A stretch of DNA of 64,000 bases, taken from contig NZ_JACJUO010000002.1 of NCBI RefSeq assembly GCF_014397025.1, positions 1,105,501-1,169,500 on the forward strand. Reading direction: 5' to 3'. The DNA comes from Ochrobactrum sp. Marseille-Q0166 (lineage in GTDB: Bacteria > Pseudomonadota > Alphaproteobacteria > Rhizobiales > Rhizobiaceae). A program made the position numbers and the translations under genes. Under the pieces are notes generated by a model. The model saw only the letters and a list, made by a program, of their open reading frames with translations, made no database searches and was not told the DNA's origin. Shown one piece after another: positions 27,781 to 36,112 of the stretch. The first letter of the stretch is position 1. The number at the start of each line of letters is the position of its first letter.

Positions 27781-28676
27781 CCTGAAGAGCGTGCAAACAT
27801 TCGCGAAGGACTGGACGCGATTAATAACGGCGGCAGCTTTGGCGGTTGCGGCGGAAAGCGCCAAGGCTTCAACAGATTCAATCCGTTAGGATGGGTCGTT
27901 TCATCTGCATACGCGTACGACACCAGTTGCTTCATTATCAAAGCTGATGGTTCAAAAATCGAACTGGGTATTTCGACTTACGAGCAATGTCAGGATGCCA
28001 TCAAGGCGTATTTAAACACATTGAGCTTTGATGAGCGCGCAAAGGTTATTCAGGAGGCGGGCTTTGCATTCGGCTCAGGTGCTATCCCAGCCGATCTGCT
28101 TACTTGGCACGTGAATGAACTGCTTCGTTTGGTTGTCGATGATCTGGATAATGGGCAACGGGGCCAATATAGCGAATTCTATAATCAGGGGGTGTTTGCA
28201 GGAACCGAATCCGGGATCGCCAAGTCTGCAGAATTGAGCGCTATCTGGAATAATCCGTCCCTCTCATTTTCTGAGAAGATTGATGAACTCTATGATGCTG
28301 GTCTTGATGTCATGGGCATCATGGCTGCAGCAACAATGGGAGGAATTGGAAATAATTCTGGAATTGCCGGAAAAGGCCTGATTTCATCCGCCCGTGCAAA
28401 CCATATTCTATATGGAGATAGTACAGGTGGTGGGCATTTGTGGCCTGGTGGTCCAGGTAAAAGCCCCTTTCCCAAGAGCTGGACATCACAACGAATACTG
28501 GATGAAGTGGATGCGATCGCGAAGAATCCCAATATCATCGGGACAACACAATATAATCAGCGTATCGTGAAAGAAGCTGTAGTTGATAATGTTAAAATCA
28601 GGGTCGTCATAGAACCAGCCTCAAAGGGGGGGGTGTTGTGACCGCATTTCCTACAAATGTACCTAGGAATCCGTAG
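27318..28676 (+). pseudogene. Orphan CdiA C-terminal cassette B with EndoU-type toxin (end in -1 frame)
   Basis: A startless TpsA fragment open from about 27318 to TGA 28639-28641. It comprises the shared repeat segment, a diverged pretoxin domain (GGCGGKRQGFN...SSAYAYD) and an EndoU nuclease-type domain: ANHILYGD and GGGH supply the two expected catalytic His, then FPKSW and VKIRVVIEPASKGG. The characteristic EndoU ending TAFPTNVPRNP is encoded only in the -1 frame, stopping at TAG 28674-28676. The switch falls in a run of eight G (28626-28633). Bacterial EndoU toxins cleave tRNA or other RNA in target cells. No ribosome site or start codon is visible, so the cassette is probably silent until recombined onto tpsA. 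Confidence 0.8.
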
Positions 28677-28678
28677 TT

Positions 28679-28918
28679 ATGACTTCAAAAAATGCTGGAA
28701 ATTTTCAGAAGATTGAAAGTCTTTTGATTGAATCTCTTAATAAAGTGAGTGAATACATCGATGATAAAGACCATAAAGATGTACAAGAATATATAAACCA
28801 TCAAGAGTACGGAGTTGCATGGGAGTTGTTGTGGTGCATTTTAGTAGATAAACAAGTGATCATTCCAGAATCGATGAGGATAAGTGGAAGAATGATGGGG
28901 TTAGGAACTGACCAATGA
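28679..28918 (+). CDS. MafI-type immunity protein for the EndoU toxin
   Basis: A 79-residue helical acidic protein beginning 2 nt after the -1-frame stop of cassette B. NKVSEYIDD, then HQEYGVAWELLWCILVDK and ISGRMMGLG resemble the MafI immunity family, which accompanies EndoU-type MafB/CdiA toxins. Its position right after the EndoU cassette supports a cognate pair. The family call is from memory. Confidence 0.7.
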   Translation: MTSKNAGNFQKIESLLIESLNKVSEYIDDKDHKDVQEYINHQEYGVAWELLWCILVDKQVIIPESMRISGRMMGLGTDQ

Positions 28919-29005
28919 TAGCCTTCAGATGCGCGACAGAGTGATGTATTGCGATGGCGCGCGATCAGTCTGCCGGACACAATGTGCGATCCTGAGGAGA
29001 CTGAG

Positions 29006-29209
29006 ATGATAGAAAAAGCAAAAGAATGGCCTTCGAGGGGTAAATCAGTGCAGCAGCTAATTAGGGAACTAGAGAGTTTCGAAAACAAAGAAATGAAGGT
29101 TCTTTTGCACGTAGATGGTGTTGAAGGCGCGAAGGAAATCAGTTTGGTTGGAAAAAAAGATGGAGCCTTTGTGTTTTTCAGCTTCGATTCTAACACGGGA
29201 AAAGGATAG
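29006..29209 (+). CDS. Small hypothetical protein, possible orphan immunity
   Basis: A 67-residue protein from ATG 29006 with a GAGGAG ribosome site. It shows a short helix (VQQLIRELESFENKEM) followed by beta strands (KVLLHVDGVEG, ISLVGKKDGAFVFFS), a compact alpha/beta domain. It lies behind the EndoU/MafI pair and no toxin precedes it directly. Family not recognised. Confidence 0.5.
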   Translation: MIEKAKEWPSRGKSVQQLIRELESFENKEMKVLLHVDGVEGAKEISLVGKKDGAFVFFSFDSNTGKG

Positions 29210-29497
29210 TTTTTTCTTTGCAGTTTCGATTGAAGTTTATACTGGTCAGGTGTTGCTATGCGTCAGCTCGAATGGAAACACCTCATCTGTTGTGTGGGCT
29301 CAGCCAAGTTCTTTAAAACTACAGAACTTGGTTTACCGAGTATGGTTTATATGCCGCGAGTTTTGTTGTCGCTCTAAGCGCTAAGGAAGGTAAAAGTTCG
29401 GCTCTGTTTCTGCATTACGCCTATGCGGCTTTTTCGCTGATATTATGCTGTTTCAAATTCTTGCCATAGATACCACAATTACAGGACAAATTATCTA
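29210..29497. other. Intergenic stretch, 288 bp
   Basis: AT-rich region between the immunity cluster and the SIR2 remnant. One frame reads VSIEVYTGQVLLCVSSNGN but has no start or ribosome site. I see no supported feature. Confidence 0.4.
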
Positions 29498-30893
29498 ATG
29501 TCAGAAGGCAATCCGGCAATTAAAGACGACAATGATCTCCCCGAAGGGAATATAAGCCTAGATACCGCGACAACAGTTGCTTGGGCGATTTAAGCGATTT
29601 TAGAAGAATTCGAGGTGCAACCCGTACTGTTTATCGGTTCTGGATTACCCAGACGGTATATTGGGGCCCCAGATTGGGAGGGCGCTAAGGTATGCTCTTG
29701 ATGCAGTTGGGGATAAAGCTCAGCCTTATTCCTATTTTGTTCAGAAATTTGGTGACGACAAAGTCAAGATTGGAACTGCCATCGCCGATCTCATTTTTGA
29801 ATGGGCTTGGGCCCCGGGCAAGGAACGGTTCGATGCATCGCTTTTCAAAGGTACTGATTCCCACGTTTTTATGAAGTCGCTGATTGCTGAGCACCTCGAC
29901 GAAATCACTCCAAAGACGCGGGAGCATTTTATCAATGACTTCGAAGCCGAGCTTGCCGCCCTGCGGGACATTCGCCCGCATGCAATCATCACTACTAACT
30001 ATGACTCTATGATTGAGCTGATATTTGAAGGTTATGAAGCTATCGTGGGGCGTGGAGTACTCCGCTATGATCTAAACTCCTTCGGCGAGATCTTTCACAT
30101 TCACGGGATGACCAGTAATCCTGAGAGCTTAGTTCTTACCGCAACAGATTACGACAATTCGCACAAACAAAGTCGGTACTTTGCGGCTAAGTTACTTACA
30201 TATTTTGTTGAGCACCCAGTTTTCATTTTTGGCTACGGATTGGGCGATCCAAACGTTCGAACCCTTCTTCAAGATATTGGCCGCATTGCTGCAGACGAGA
30301 CCGGGCTTGTCGGAAATGTTGCTCAGATCGTTTGGCACGCGGAACTTAAAGGCGGTCCGTCTCAGTCTGAGGTTGTCATTGACGACGAGGATGACGAACG
30401 GCAATATCGGCTGAGGGTGTTCAACGTGACCTCTTTGAAGGAAGTTTTTGAGCTTCTGTCGGCTCGCCATGAACTTAAGCAAGTCAATCCAGCGCTCCTA
30501 CGGTCTCTTGCTGCTAGACTCATGAAACTGACCCGCAAGGACATTCCCGGAGGCACCGTGGAAGTTGATTACACAACCTTGGAGAAGGTGGCGCAAGACG
30601 ACAAACATCTGCCGAAAATGTTGGGGCTGTCATTCGCGGACACCGACAACAAGACCCATCCGTTTACCCTTGGACAAGTCGCTGACGAACTAAAACTGAG
30701 CGGATGGAATGCGGTCGACAAGCTGATTAAGCGAATTAAGTTTGACACGGGCGTCGACCTTCGAGCATCTGACAATTGTTATCATGAGCGGATCAAAACT
30801 GGAAAGAAGTCTGCAACAAGAAAATGGTCGCATGAGGCTGTTGATCTGTTTCGCAACGTTATGGCAGGTAAGCCATACAAGCTACGAGAGTAG
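29498..30893 (+). pseudogene. SIR2-domain protein gene, interrupted
   Basis: The main open frame (29661-30893) lacks a proper start and encodes most of a SIR2-like NADase/deacetylase-fold protein: IITTNYDSMIE, FHIHGM (candidate catalytic His) and FGYGLGDPNVR, then a C-terminal winged-helix-like region. The N-terminal motif VLFIGSGLPRRYIGAPDWEG is upstream in a different frame, whose own start would be ATG 29498 (MSEGNPAIKDD). That N-terminal frame has an in-frame TAA near 29591-29593 and must shift by one base near 29690 to join the main frame. SIR2-domain proteins of this kind are common anti-phage effectors that deplete NAD+. This copy looks inactivated. Confidence 0.75.
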
Positions 30894-31064
30894 ACATTCA
30901 TTCCGCCAAGGATTTTATAACACGCCCCCAAATCCGACTGCGCCCGTTAAAGCAACTAGACGTTTTCAACACGTGCTAGGGTATGTGTAGGTCTGTCGGG
31001 TACGGCGACTTCAGGCCTCAAAAGGCGTTTTACGCTAACGCAGATTTCGTAGTTTCGAAAGGGT

Positions 31065-31643
31065 CTAGCGGCTGCAGCCGGTTGCGGCAATTATGCTATT
31101 CCAGCTTTGGCCGCCCTCCAGCATCTTCAGAAGCGCTGCATTCCGCGACTTATTTTCTGGCCTACCTTTATATTTTCCATCGACCTTGGCTTTGGCTATT
31201 CCCTGTTTCTGCCGCCGCCTACGATCATCATAATCTTTTCGAGCTATCGCTGCGATCATATCCAGAAGCATACTGTTGATTGCTTCAAACATCCGAAGCG
31301 TAAATTCATCCGTACTATCGGAAGCCATTGACCATGAAGTGGGAAGATCGAGCGCCACAACCCGGATTTGTTTTATTCTAATTTCCGCCTTCAATTTTTC
31401 CCAGTCGGCAGCGTTCAAACGGCTCAACCGGTCCACTTGCTCAATTAAGAGTACATCACCGGGTTGGCTGTCCGAAAGAAGCCGGAACAACTCGGGGCGA
31501 TCCAGTGAAGCGCCACTTTCGTTTTCGACATAGAAGGCAGCGATCTTCAAACCACGTTCTTAGGCAAAGGTAATCAGATCGTCCTTTGCCCGATTAGCAT
31601 CTTGTTCCTTGGTTGACGCTCGCAGATAGGAACGTAGAAACAT
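31065..31643 (-). pseudogene. Serine recombinase (resolvase/invertase family), two in-frame stops
   Basis: From ATG 31643-31641 the minus strand reads MFLRSYLRASTKEQDANRAKDD, with Ser10 as the expected nucleophile, then TAA at 31562-31560, then ERGLKIAAFYVENESGASLD through the catalytic core (LLIEQVDRLSRL) and the basic linker RRRRQKQGIAKAK. It ends ATGCSR-TAG (31067-31065), after which TLSKLRNLR continues in frame, the rest of the usual DNA-binding helix. Two stops replace sense codons in an otherwise intact gene, so it is probably a pseudogene. It is the only recombinase seen in the island. Confidence 0.8.
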
Positions 31644-31644
31644 A

Positions 31645-31676
31645 GAACTACTCAAAAAATTCGTTTTAAGTAGTTC
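31645..31676. repeat. Palindrome next to the resolvase start
   Basis: GAACTACT (31645-31652) and AGTAGTTC (31669-31676), with an inner AAAA/TTTT pairing, form a near-perfect 12-bp inverted repeat directly upstream of the recombinase gene. It could be a subsite of a res recombination site or an autoregulatory operator. Confidence 0.5.
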
Positions 31677-31895
31677 CTTTATATTTGGTTCGTTTTGAGT
31701 TTTAAACGTTAATTATCGAACCAGAAACGCGCTGGTTCTCTTGAGGTTTAAACGTAGACACCGTTATGTTTTTATAGACATATAATACCAGGAGAAAATT
31801 TTCTCAATTGCACCTTTTCTTGCACCATCAACTAAGCTGCTAATGGTACGAAAATAATAAAATCAATAATTTATATAAAAAACCTACAGAAACAC

Positions 31896-31970
31896 TGGAG
31901 CGGGCGAAGGGATTCGAACCCTCGACCCCAACCTTGGCAAGGTTGTGCTCTACCCCTGAGCTACACCCGC
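31896..31970 (-). tRNA. tRNA-Gly (GCC)
   Basis: The reverse strand gives a complete cloverleaf: acceptor GCGGGTG pairing with CGCCCGC, D-arm GCTCAGGGGTAGAGC, anticodon arm with GCC in the loop TTGCCAA, T-arm GAGGGTTCGAATCCCTT, discriminator T and encoded CCA. Its last 16 nt are duplicated at 7349-7364. The tRNA remains whole at the right boundary of the island. No strong terminator follows its 3' end now, whereas one lies beyond the left repeat copy. Confidence 0.97.
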
Positions 31971-32140
31971 TCGCGCCAGTCTTCTCTGAGAGAGAAGTCG
32001 TTTCCGTTAGGCAGGCGGTATATGGACTAACGGATTCCGGATTGCAATAGGGAATTTCATGCGTTTTTAAAAAAATCCGAAAAGATTCACAGGCTTGTTG
32101 GTTTTCATGTTTGTTAAGCAAAAAATATATCCCAGTATGA

Positions 32141-33520
32141 TTATCGCTTCCGACGCGAAATGCTGATGATAGATGCGAATGCGGCAAACCCAGCAGCAAT
32201 AAGCAGGATGCGCGGGATGTTGCTGATACTCCAATGCGAGAGCAGGAATGCGACGAACGCAGCGCCAAGTGACTGACCAAGCAAGCGAGCTGTTCCCAGC
32301 ATACCGCTTGCAGCGCCACTTCTTGCGCGTGGGGCGGAGGTTATGATCATGCGGTTGTTTGGAGCTTGAAAGAAGCCGAATCCGATGCCGCAAATCGCCA
32401 TGCGCCAGCAAATATCGACCACGGACGGTTGCTCTGGCAGCGTCCCGACGAGTGCCAGCCCGACAGCGAAGAACACAAGCCCGACCAGGCCGAGCGTGGC
32501 GGGCGAATACTTGTCCGAAAACTTGCCGGATAGCGGTGCAACGATGGCCAAGGCAATCGGCCAAGGCATCATCAGGAAACCGACCTCGATAGGTTGGAAG
32601 CCATAGACGTTCTGAAACAGGAATGGCAACGATATGAATGCCATCATCTGTGCCAGAAAGGACATGATTGATGTGCAGAGCGACAGGCTGAACACGGGGA
32701 TGCGTAGAAGATCGAGCGGCAGCAGGGGATTAGTTGTCTGCTTGGAGCGACGTATCAGCCAAGTTGCTGCAACTGCACAGCCGATTGCCTGCAAGGCCAG
32801 AAATGTTGAGCTGACGCCATTGCCAGCACTATCAATAACCGTAACCAGCAGGCCGAGCGTGCAAGCAGTGAGGATAGCACTCAAATAATCGAACCGACGT
32901 GATGAGAGTTCGTTATAAGGCAGGCTTTTCACCCCCATGGCAACAGCGAGAACTCCGAGTGGAATATTGATGACGAACAGCCATGGCCAGCTGAGTGAAT
33001 GAAGGATGATTCCTGCAAGTGTTGGCCCAATGGTCGATGAGAGGGCAACGACCAGTGCGTTCAAGCCAATTGCAGTTCCAAATTTTGCTTGTGGCACCGT
33101 ATAGCGGAGCAATGCCGCATTGACGCTCATCAAGCCTGCTGCACCAAAGCCTTGTATGATGCGGGCAATTGTGAGCGCTTCAAGCGACCGCGCAAAAACG
33201 CAGGCAATTGATGCAAGCGTGAAGAGCGACACACCAAGCAAATAGACGCGACGGTAGCTATAAATCTCGCCCAAGGCTGCAAATGGCAGCAATGTAATAA
33301 CGATTGCGAGCTGATATCCGTTGACGATCCAGATGGACGCAGCTGGTCCGGCAGAGAAATCGGCTGCGATAGTGGGAAGTGCAACATTGGCAATCGTGCC
33401 ATCGATAACTGCAAGTGTGAGGCCGACCATAAGGGTTGCCCAAGCCCAATAAATTTGTGGCTTTGGCAAACCATCCTGAATTACTGACTTGTTCGGCTCA
33501 ATAACTGCTTCGTGTTTCAT
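32141..33520 (-). CDS. MFS transporter, DHA2 (14-TM drug exporter) type
   Basis: A 459-residue membrane protein. VGLTLAVIDGTIANVALPTIAAD in the first span is motif C/D1 of the DHA2 drug:H+ antiporters; WIVNGYQLAIVITLLPFAALGEIYSYRRVYLLG is the motif-A loop. It is a little short for the usual 14 spans. It probably exports small toxic organics. It lies 121 nt downstream of another MFS gene on the same strand, and its own promoter is possible there. Confidence 0.9.
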   Translation of the reverse strand: MKHEAVIEPNKSVIQDGLPKPQIYWAWATLMVGLTLAVIDGTIANVALPTIAADFSAGPAASIWIVNGYQLAIVITLLPFAALGEIYSYRRVYLLGVSLFTLASIACVFARSLEALTIARIIQGFGAAGLMSVNAALLRYTVPQAKFGTAIGLNALVVALSSTIGPTLAGIILHSLSWPWLFVINIPLGVLAVAMGVKSLPYNELSSRRFDYLSAILTACTLGLLVTVIDSAGNGVSSTFLALQAIGCAVAATWLIRRSKQTTNPLLPLDLLRIPVFSLSLCTSIMSFLAQMMAFISLPFLFQNVYGFQPIEVGFLMMPWPIALAIVAPLSGKFSDKYSPATLGLVGLVFFAVGLALVGTLPEQPSVVDICWRMAICGIGFGFFQAPNNRMIITSAPRARSGAASGMLGTARLLGQSLGAAFVAFLLSHWSISNIPRILLIAAGFAAFASIISISRRKR

Positions 33521-33641
33521 TCAATGGACCAGTCATGCGAAATTTCAAGCAACCTTACCCCACAAGGCAAGGACGGCAAGTCATCTAATCCAGAATTGGC
33601 CACAGAACATAGGCAAACCCGTATTATCGCGTCAGGTAACG

Positions 33642-34865
33642 CTATTGTGTGCCACTTTCGGCAGGAAGGGCCAGATTCATCACATGCGCGTAATGGCGCG
33701 GATTAAAGCGCAGATAGAGCGGACAGATGCTTGCAACCAGAACCAGATGTATGATCCACCCGGATGCAAAGGTGCCGGTTAAATTGTGCAGCAACGCCGT
33801 TGCCACGGGGCCCAGAGCTGCGATCAGAAAGCCGCCGCCTTGCATCATCGCGGCCAGAGCGCCTGCTTCTTGAGGCTTGGGCAGATGATCAAGCGAGGTA
33901 ATCATGGCGAGTGCGAAACTGCCGCCAAGGCCAGCGCCGCAAATTGCGGACCAGAAATAAGGTGAGATTTGCGGTGCAAAAGCCAAACCGGCAAAGCCTG
34001 TCGCTTGCATCACCAGTGTCAGGAGAAGCCAAGGGCGACGATCAATGCTATGTCGTGCAAGCAGCGGCAGGCCAAAGGCCGACAAAGCCTGCGCTATTGC
34101 CATGACGGCGACCAGATTGCCGGTTTCTGCCGCTTCCATGCCTAATGACTTATAGTACGGCGCAAGCCAGGCCACCATTGATGAATAACCGGCATTGACG
34201 AGGCCAAAAGCCGCCATCAGCATCCATGTCCGCGGGCGACGGAGCAGCTTTCCGGTGATGCCGGATTTTGAACTAGAAGACGCCGTTTCTTTAAGAATTG
34301 GAATAGCAGTAAGCAACGCAAGCACTGCAGGAATTGCAAGAACAGATAGCGCGAAACGCCAGTTGTGATCCGTACCCGCAAGCCATGGTGTCAGTCGGGC
34401 GCCAAGCGCGCCGCCGCCCATGATCATTGCAGAATAAAGGCCGGTAACAGCCGCAATACTTGCCGGGAAATTTGCTTTGATCAGGCCGGGCATAAGTGCC
34501 TGTATCATAGCAACCCCAGCGCCGCACAGAACGGCGGTAAGCACCAGAGAAAAACCATCTGGCACGAAGCCCCGCAAAACAGAACCCAATGCAAGAATGA
34601 TAAGGGCTGCGAACATGCTCCGGCGTGTGCCGACCATCGATTGAATGCGTGGAGCGATGAAAGCACCTAGGCCCATCAGCGTCATGGGGAGGAATGTCAG
34701 CAAAGACAACATGCCAAAACCCATTCCGGTATCTGCTACAATATCGGAAAGCACGGGTCCTGGAGCCGTCAAGAAAGGTCTTAGATTAAGGCCAATAAGA
34801 ACAACGAGTGCGATAAGAGCTATGGGTGCGGCTTGCGTGCTGCCATGGCTTTGCTGGGTCTGCAT
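33642..34865 (-). CDS. MFS transporter, CynX/NimT family
   Basis: A 407-residue 12-span transporter. The N-terminal phrase LIGLNLRPFLTAPGPVLSDI, shared by the cyanate-transporter-like CynX/NimT family, is followed by typical MFS spans and a second half beginning near RPRTWMLMAAFGLVNAGYSS. It starts 15 nt after the deaminase gene stop, so the two are probably co-transcribed. Family substrates include cyanate and 2-nitroimidazole; the deaminase neighbour may point to a nitrogenous base or amine here (inference). Confidence 0.88.
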   Translation of the reverse strand: MQTQQSHGSTQAAPIALIALVVLIGLNLRPFLTAPGPVLSDIVADTGMGFGMLSLLTFLPMTLMGLGAFIAPRIQSMVGTRRSMFAALIILALGSVLRGFVPDGFSLVLTAVLCGAGVAMIQALMPGLIKANFPASIAAVTGLYSAMIMGGGALGARLTPWLAGTDHNWRFALSVLAIPAVLALLTAIPILKETASSSSKSGITGKLLRRPRTWMLMAAFGLVNAGYSSMVAWLAPYYKSLGMEAAETGNLVAVMAIAQALSAFGLPLLARHSIDRRPWLLLTLVMQATGFAGLAFAPQISPYFWSAICGAGLGGSFALAMITSLDHLPKPQEAGALAAMMQGGGFLIAALGPVATALLHNLTGTFASGWIIHLVLVASICPLYLRFNPRHYAHVMNLALPAESGTQ

Positions 34866-34880
34866 GATGAATTCAGTCTT

Positions 34881-35342
34881 TTATTTGTTCTTTTCCTGCC
34901 AGCGCCGATAAAGCGCGGCATCATCGTCTGGCGAACAATGTCTAAAATAAATGCCAGTTTGCTCCGTCACTGGCTTGGCCAATTCCGAGGCAATTTTTGC
35001 TGTCGAAAGGCCGAACGGTTCTGCCTGCTCGTTGGAGTAGGCGAACATGATTTTATTGATGCCTGACATCCGCATTGCAGCGAAACACATAGGGCAGGGT
35101 TGGCCGCTCGCGTAAACGCTGCAATCATCCAGCCGAGGCGACTGCAAGATCTTGCCTGCGGCACGCAAGGCGAGGAGTTCAGCATGGGCTGTCGGATCGC
35201 AATCCGCCTGCATACGATTGACGCCGATGGAGATAATCTTGTCATCCTTTACGACAACGGCTCCAAAGGGACGACCGCCGAGTTCGACATTGTCGAATGC
35301 AAGTGCGATTGCCTTCTGCAAATACTCCTGCTCGTTACTCAT
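34881..35342 (-). CDS. Nucleoside/guanine deaminase, CMP/dCMP deaminase superfamily
   Basis: A 153-residue zinc-dependent deaminase. HAELLALRAAG provides the zinc His and catalytic Glu, and QPCPMCFAAM the two zinc Cys. The layout NVELGGRPFGAVVVKDD...IGVNRMQ matches guanine deaminase/TadA-like small deaminases. It is cytoplasmic. The start codon overlaps the stop of the ankyrin gene by 4 nt, and a transporter gene follows. A role in base or analogue degradation fits; TadA itself is less likely, since it normally stands alone. Confidence 0.88.
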   Translation of the reverse strand: MSNEQEYLQKAIALAFDNVELGGRPFGAVVVKDDKIISIGVNRMQADCDPTAHAELLALRAAGKILQSPRLDDCSVYASGQPCPMCFAAMRMSGINKIMFAYSNEQAEPFGLSTAKIASELAKPVTEQTGIYFRHCSPDDDAALYRRWQEKNK

Positions 35343-36028
35343 TTGCCGCCTGCTTTCTCAAGCATCGCCACCATGGGCGCAAAGCCGCGCTGGCGCGCAT
35401 GCTGCAATGGCGTAACACCGTCATTGTCGGCGAGGTTCACGTTAGCACCCGCATCAATCAGCAATTTCACGATATTGATGTGGCGCTGACCGCCATCACC
35501 CAGGATCACGGCTTCAAGCAAAGCCGTCCATCCAAGATTGTTGACGTGATCAACGTTTACACCCGCTTCAATCAGTGTGCGGACGGTTTCGACGTGCCCA
35601 CGTTCTGAGGCCGGGATAAGTGCCGTTCCGCCATAGCGATTGGTACTTTTAAGATCGGCACCATGCGTAAGCGTGAGTTTCAGGATTTCCAGATGTCCGC
35701 GTGCGCCTGCGTAAAGATAGGGGCTATCCTTGATCGCATCCTTTGCATTCACATCTGCACCAGCCTCGATCAGTGCGCGGGCAACATCGACATGATTGGC
35801 ATGTGTGGCCGCAAGAAGCGCTGTTTCGCCGGCCTTGCCTCTGGCTTCAAGACCGACGCCTGCCTTGATCGCTTCTTTAACCGCAGCAAGATTTCCAGCA
35901 GCAGCGGATTGAATGAGTGGTGTTTCAGCGCTCGCTACGGCATGGCTGACAGGTAAAACTGGTTCGATCATGATTATTGTCCCTGCAATCAATGCCAAGG
36001 CACCCAAGCTGACTATTGTCTGACGCAT
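35339..36028 (-). CDS. Exported ankyrin-repeat protein
   Basis: A 229-residue protein from ATG 36028-36026 with an AAGGAG ribosome site; the longer frame lacks one. A signal peptide (LGALALIAGTIIM...SHAVASA) is followed by about six ankyrin repeats, e.g. TALLAATHANHVDVARALIEAGADVN and TALIPASERGHVETVRTLIEAGVNV. It is periplasmic and probably binds another protein. It is the first gene of the ankyrin-deaminase-MFS operon and is divergent from a LysR gene, which likely controls it. Confidence 0.88.
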   Translation of the reverse strand: MRQTIVSLGALALIAGTIIMIEPVLPVSHAVASAETPLIQSAAAGNLAAVKEAIKAGVGLEARGKAGETALLAATHANHVDVARALIEAGADVNAKDAIKDSPYLYAGARGHLEILKLTLTHGADLKSTNRYGGTALIPASERGHVETVRTLIEAGVNVDHVNNLGWTALLEAVILGDGGQRHINIVKLLIDAGANVNLADNDGVTPLQHARQRGFAPMVAMLEKAGGK

Positions 36029-36112
36029 CGGCAGTACTCCTTGTTCATTGCTAAAATAGTTGCAATAAGACATATTTAGAAATTAAATGTTCAACTGGAA
36101 TTTATTTGAATT

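Noticed and set aside
29115..29384. 89-codon ORF overlapping the small gene at 29006-29209
   Set aside because: Its first half is an out-of-frame shadow of a better-initiated gene; the second half has no start.
30983..31331. Plus-strand ORFs over the resolvase region
   Set aside because: They are antisense shadows of the recombinase pseudogene.
7349..31911. Prophage
   Set aside because: No capsid, tail, lysis or replication genes are present.
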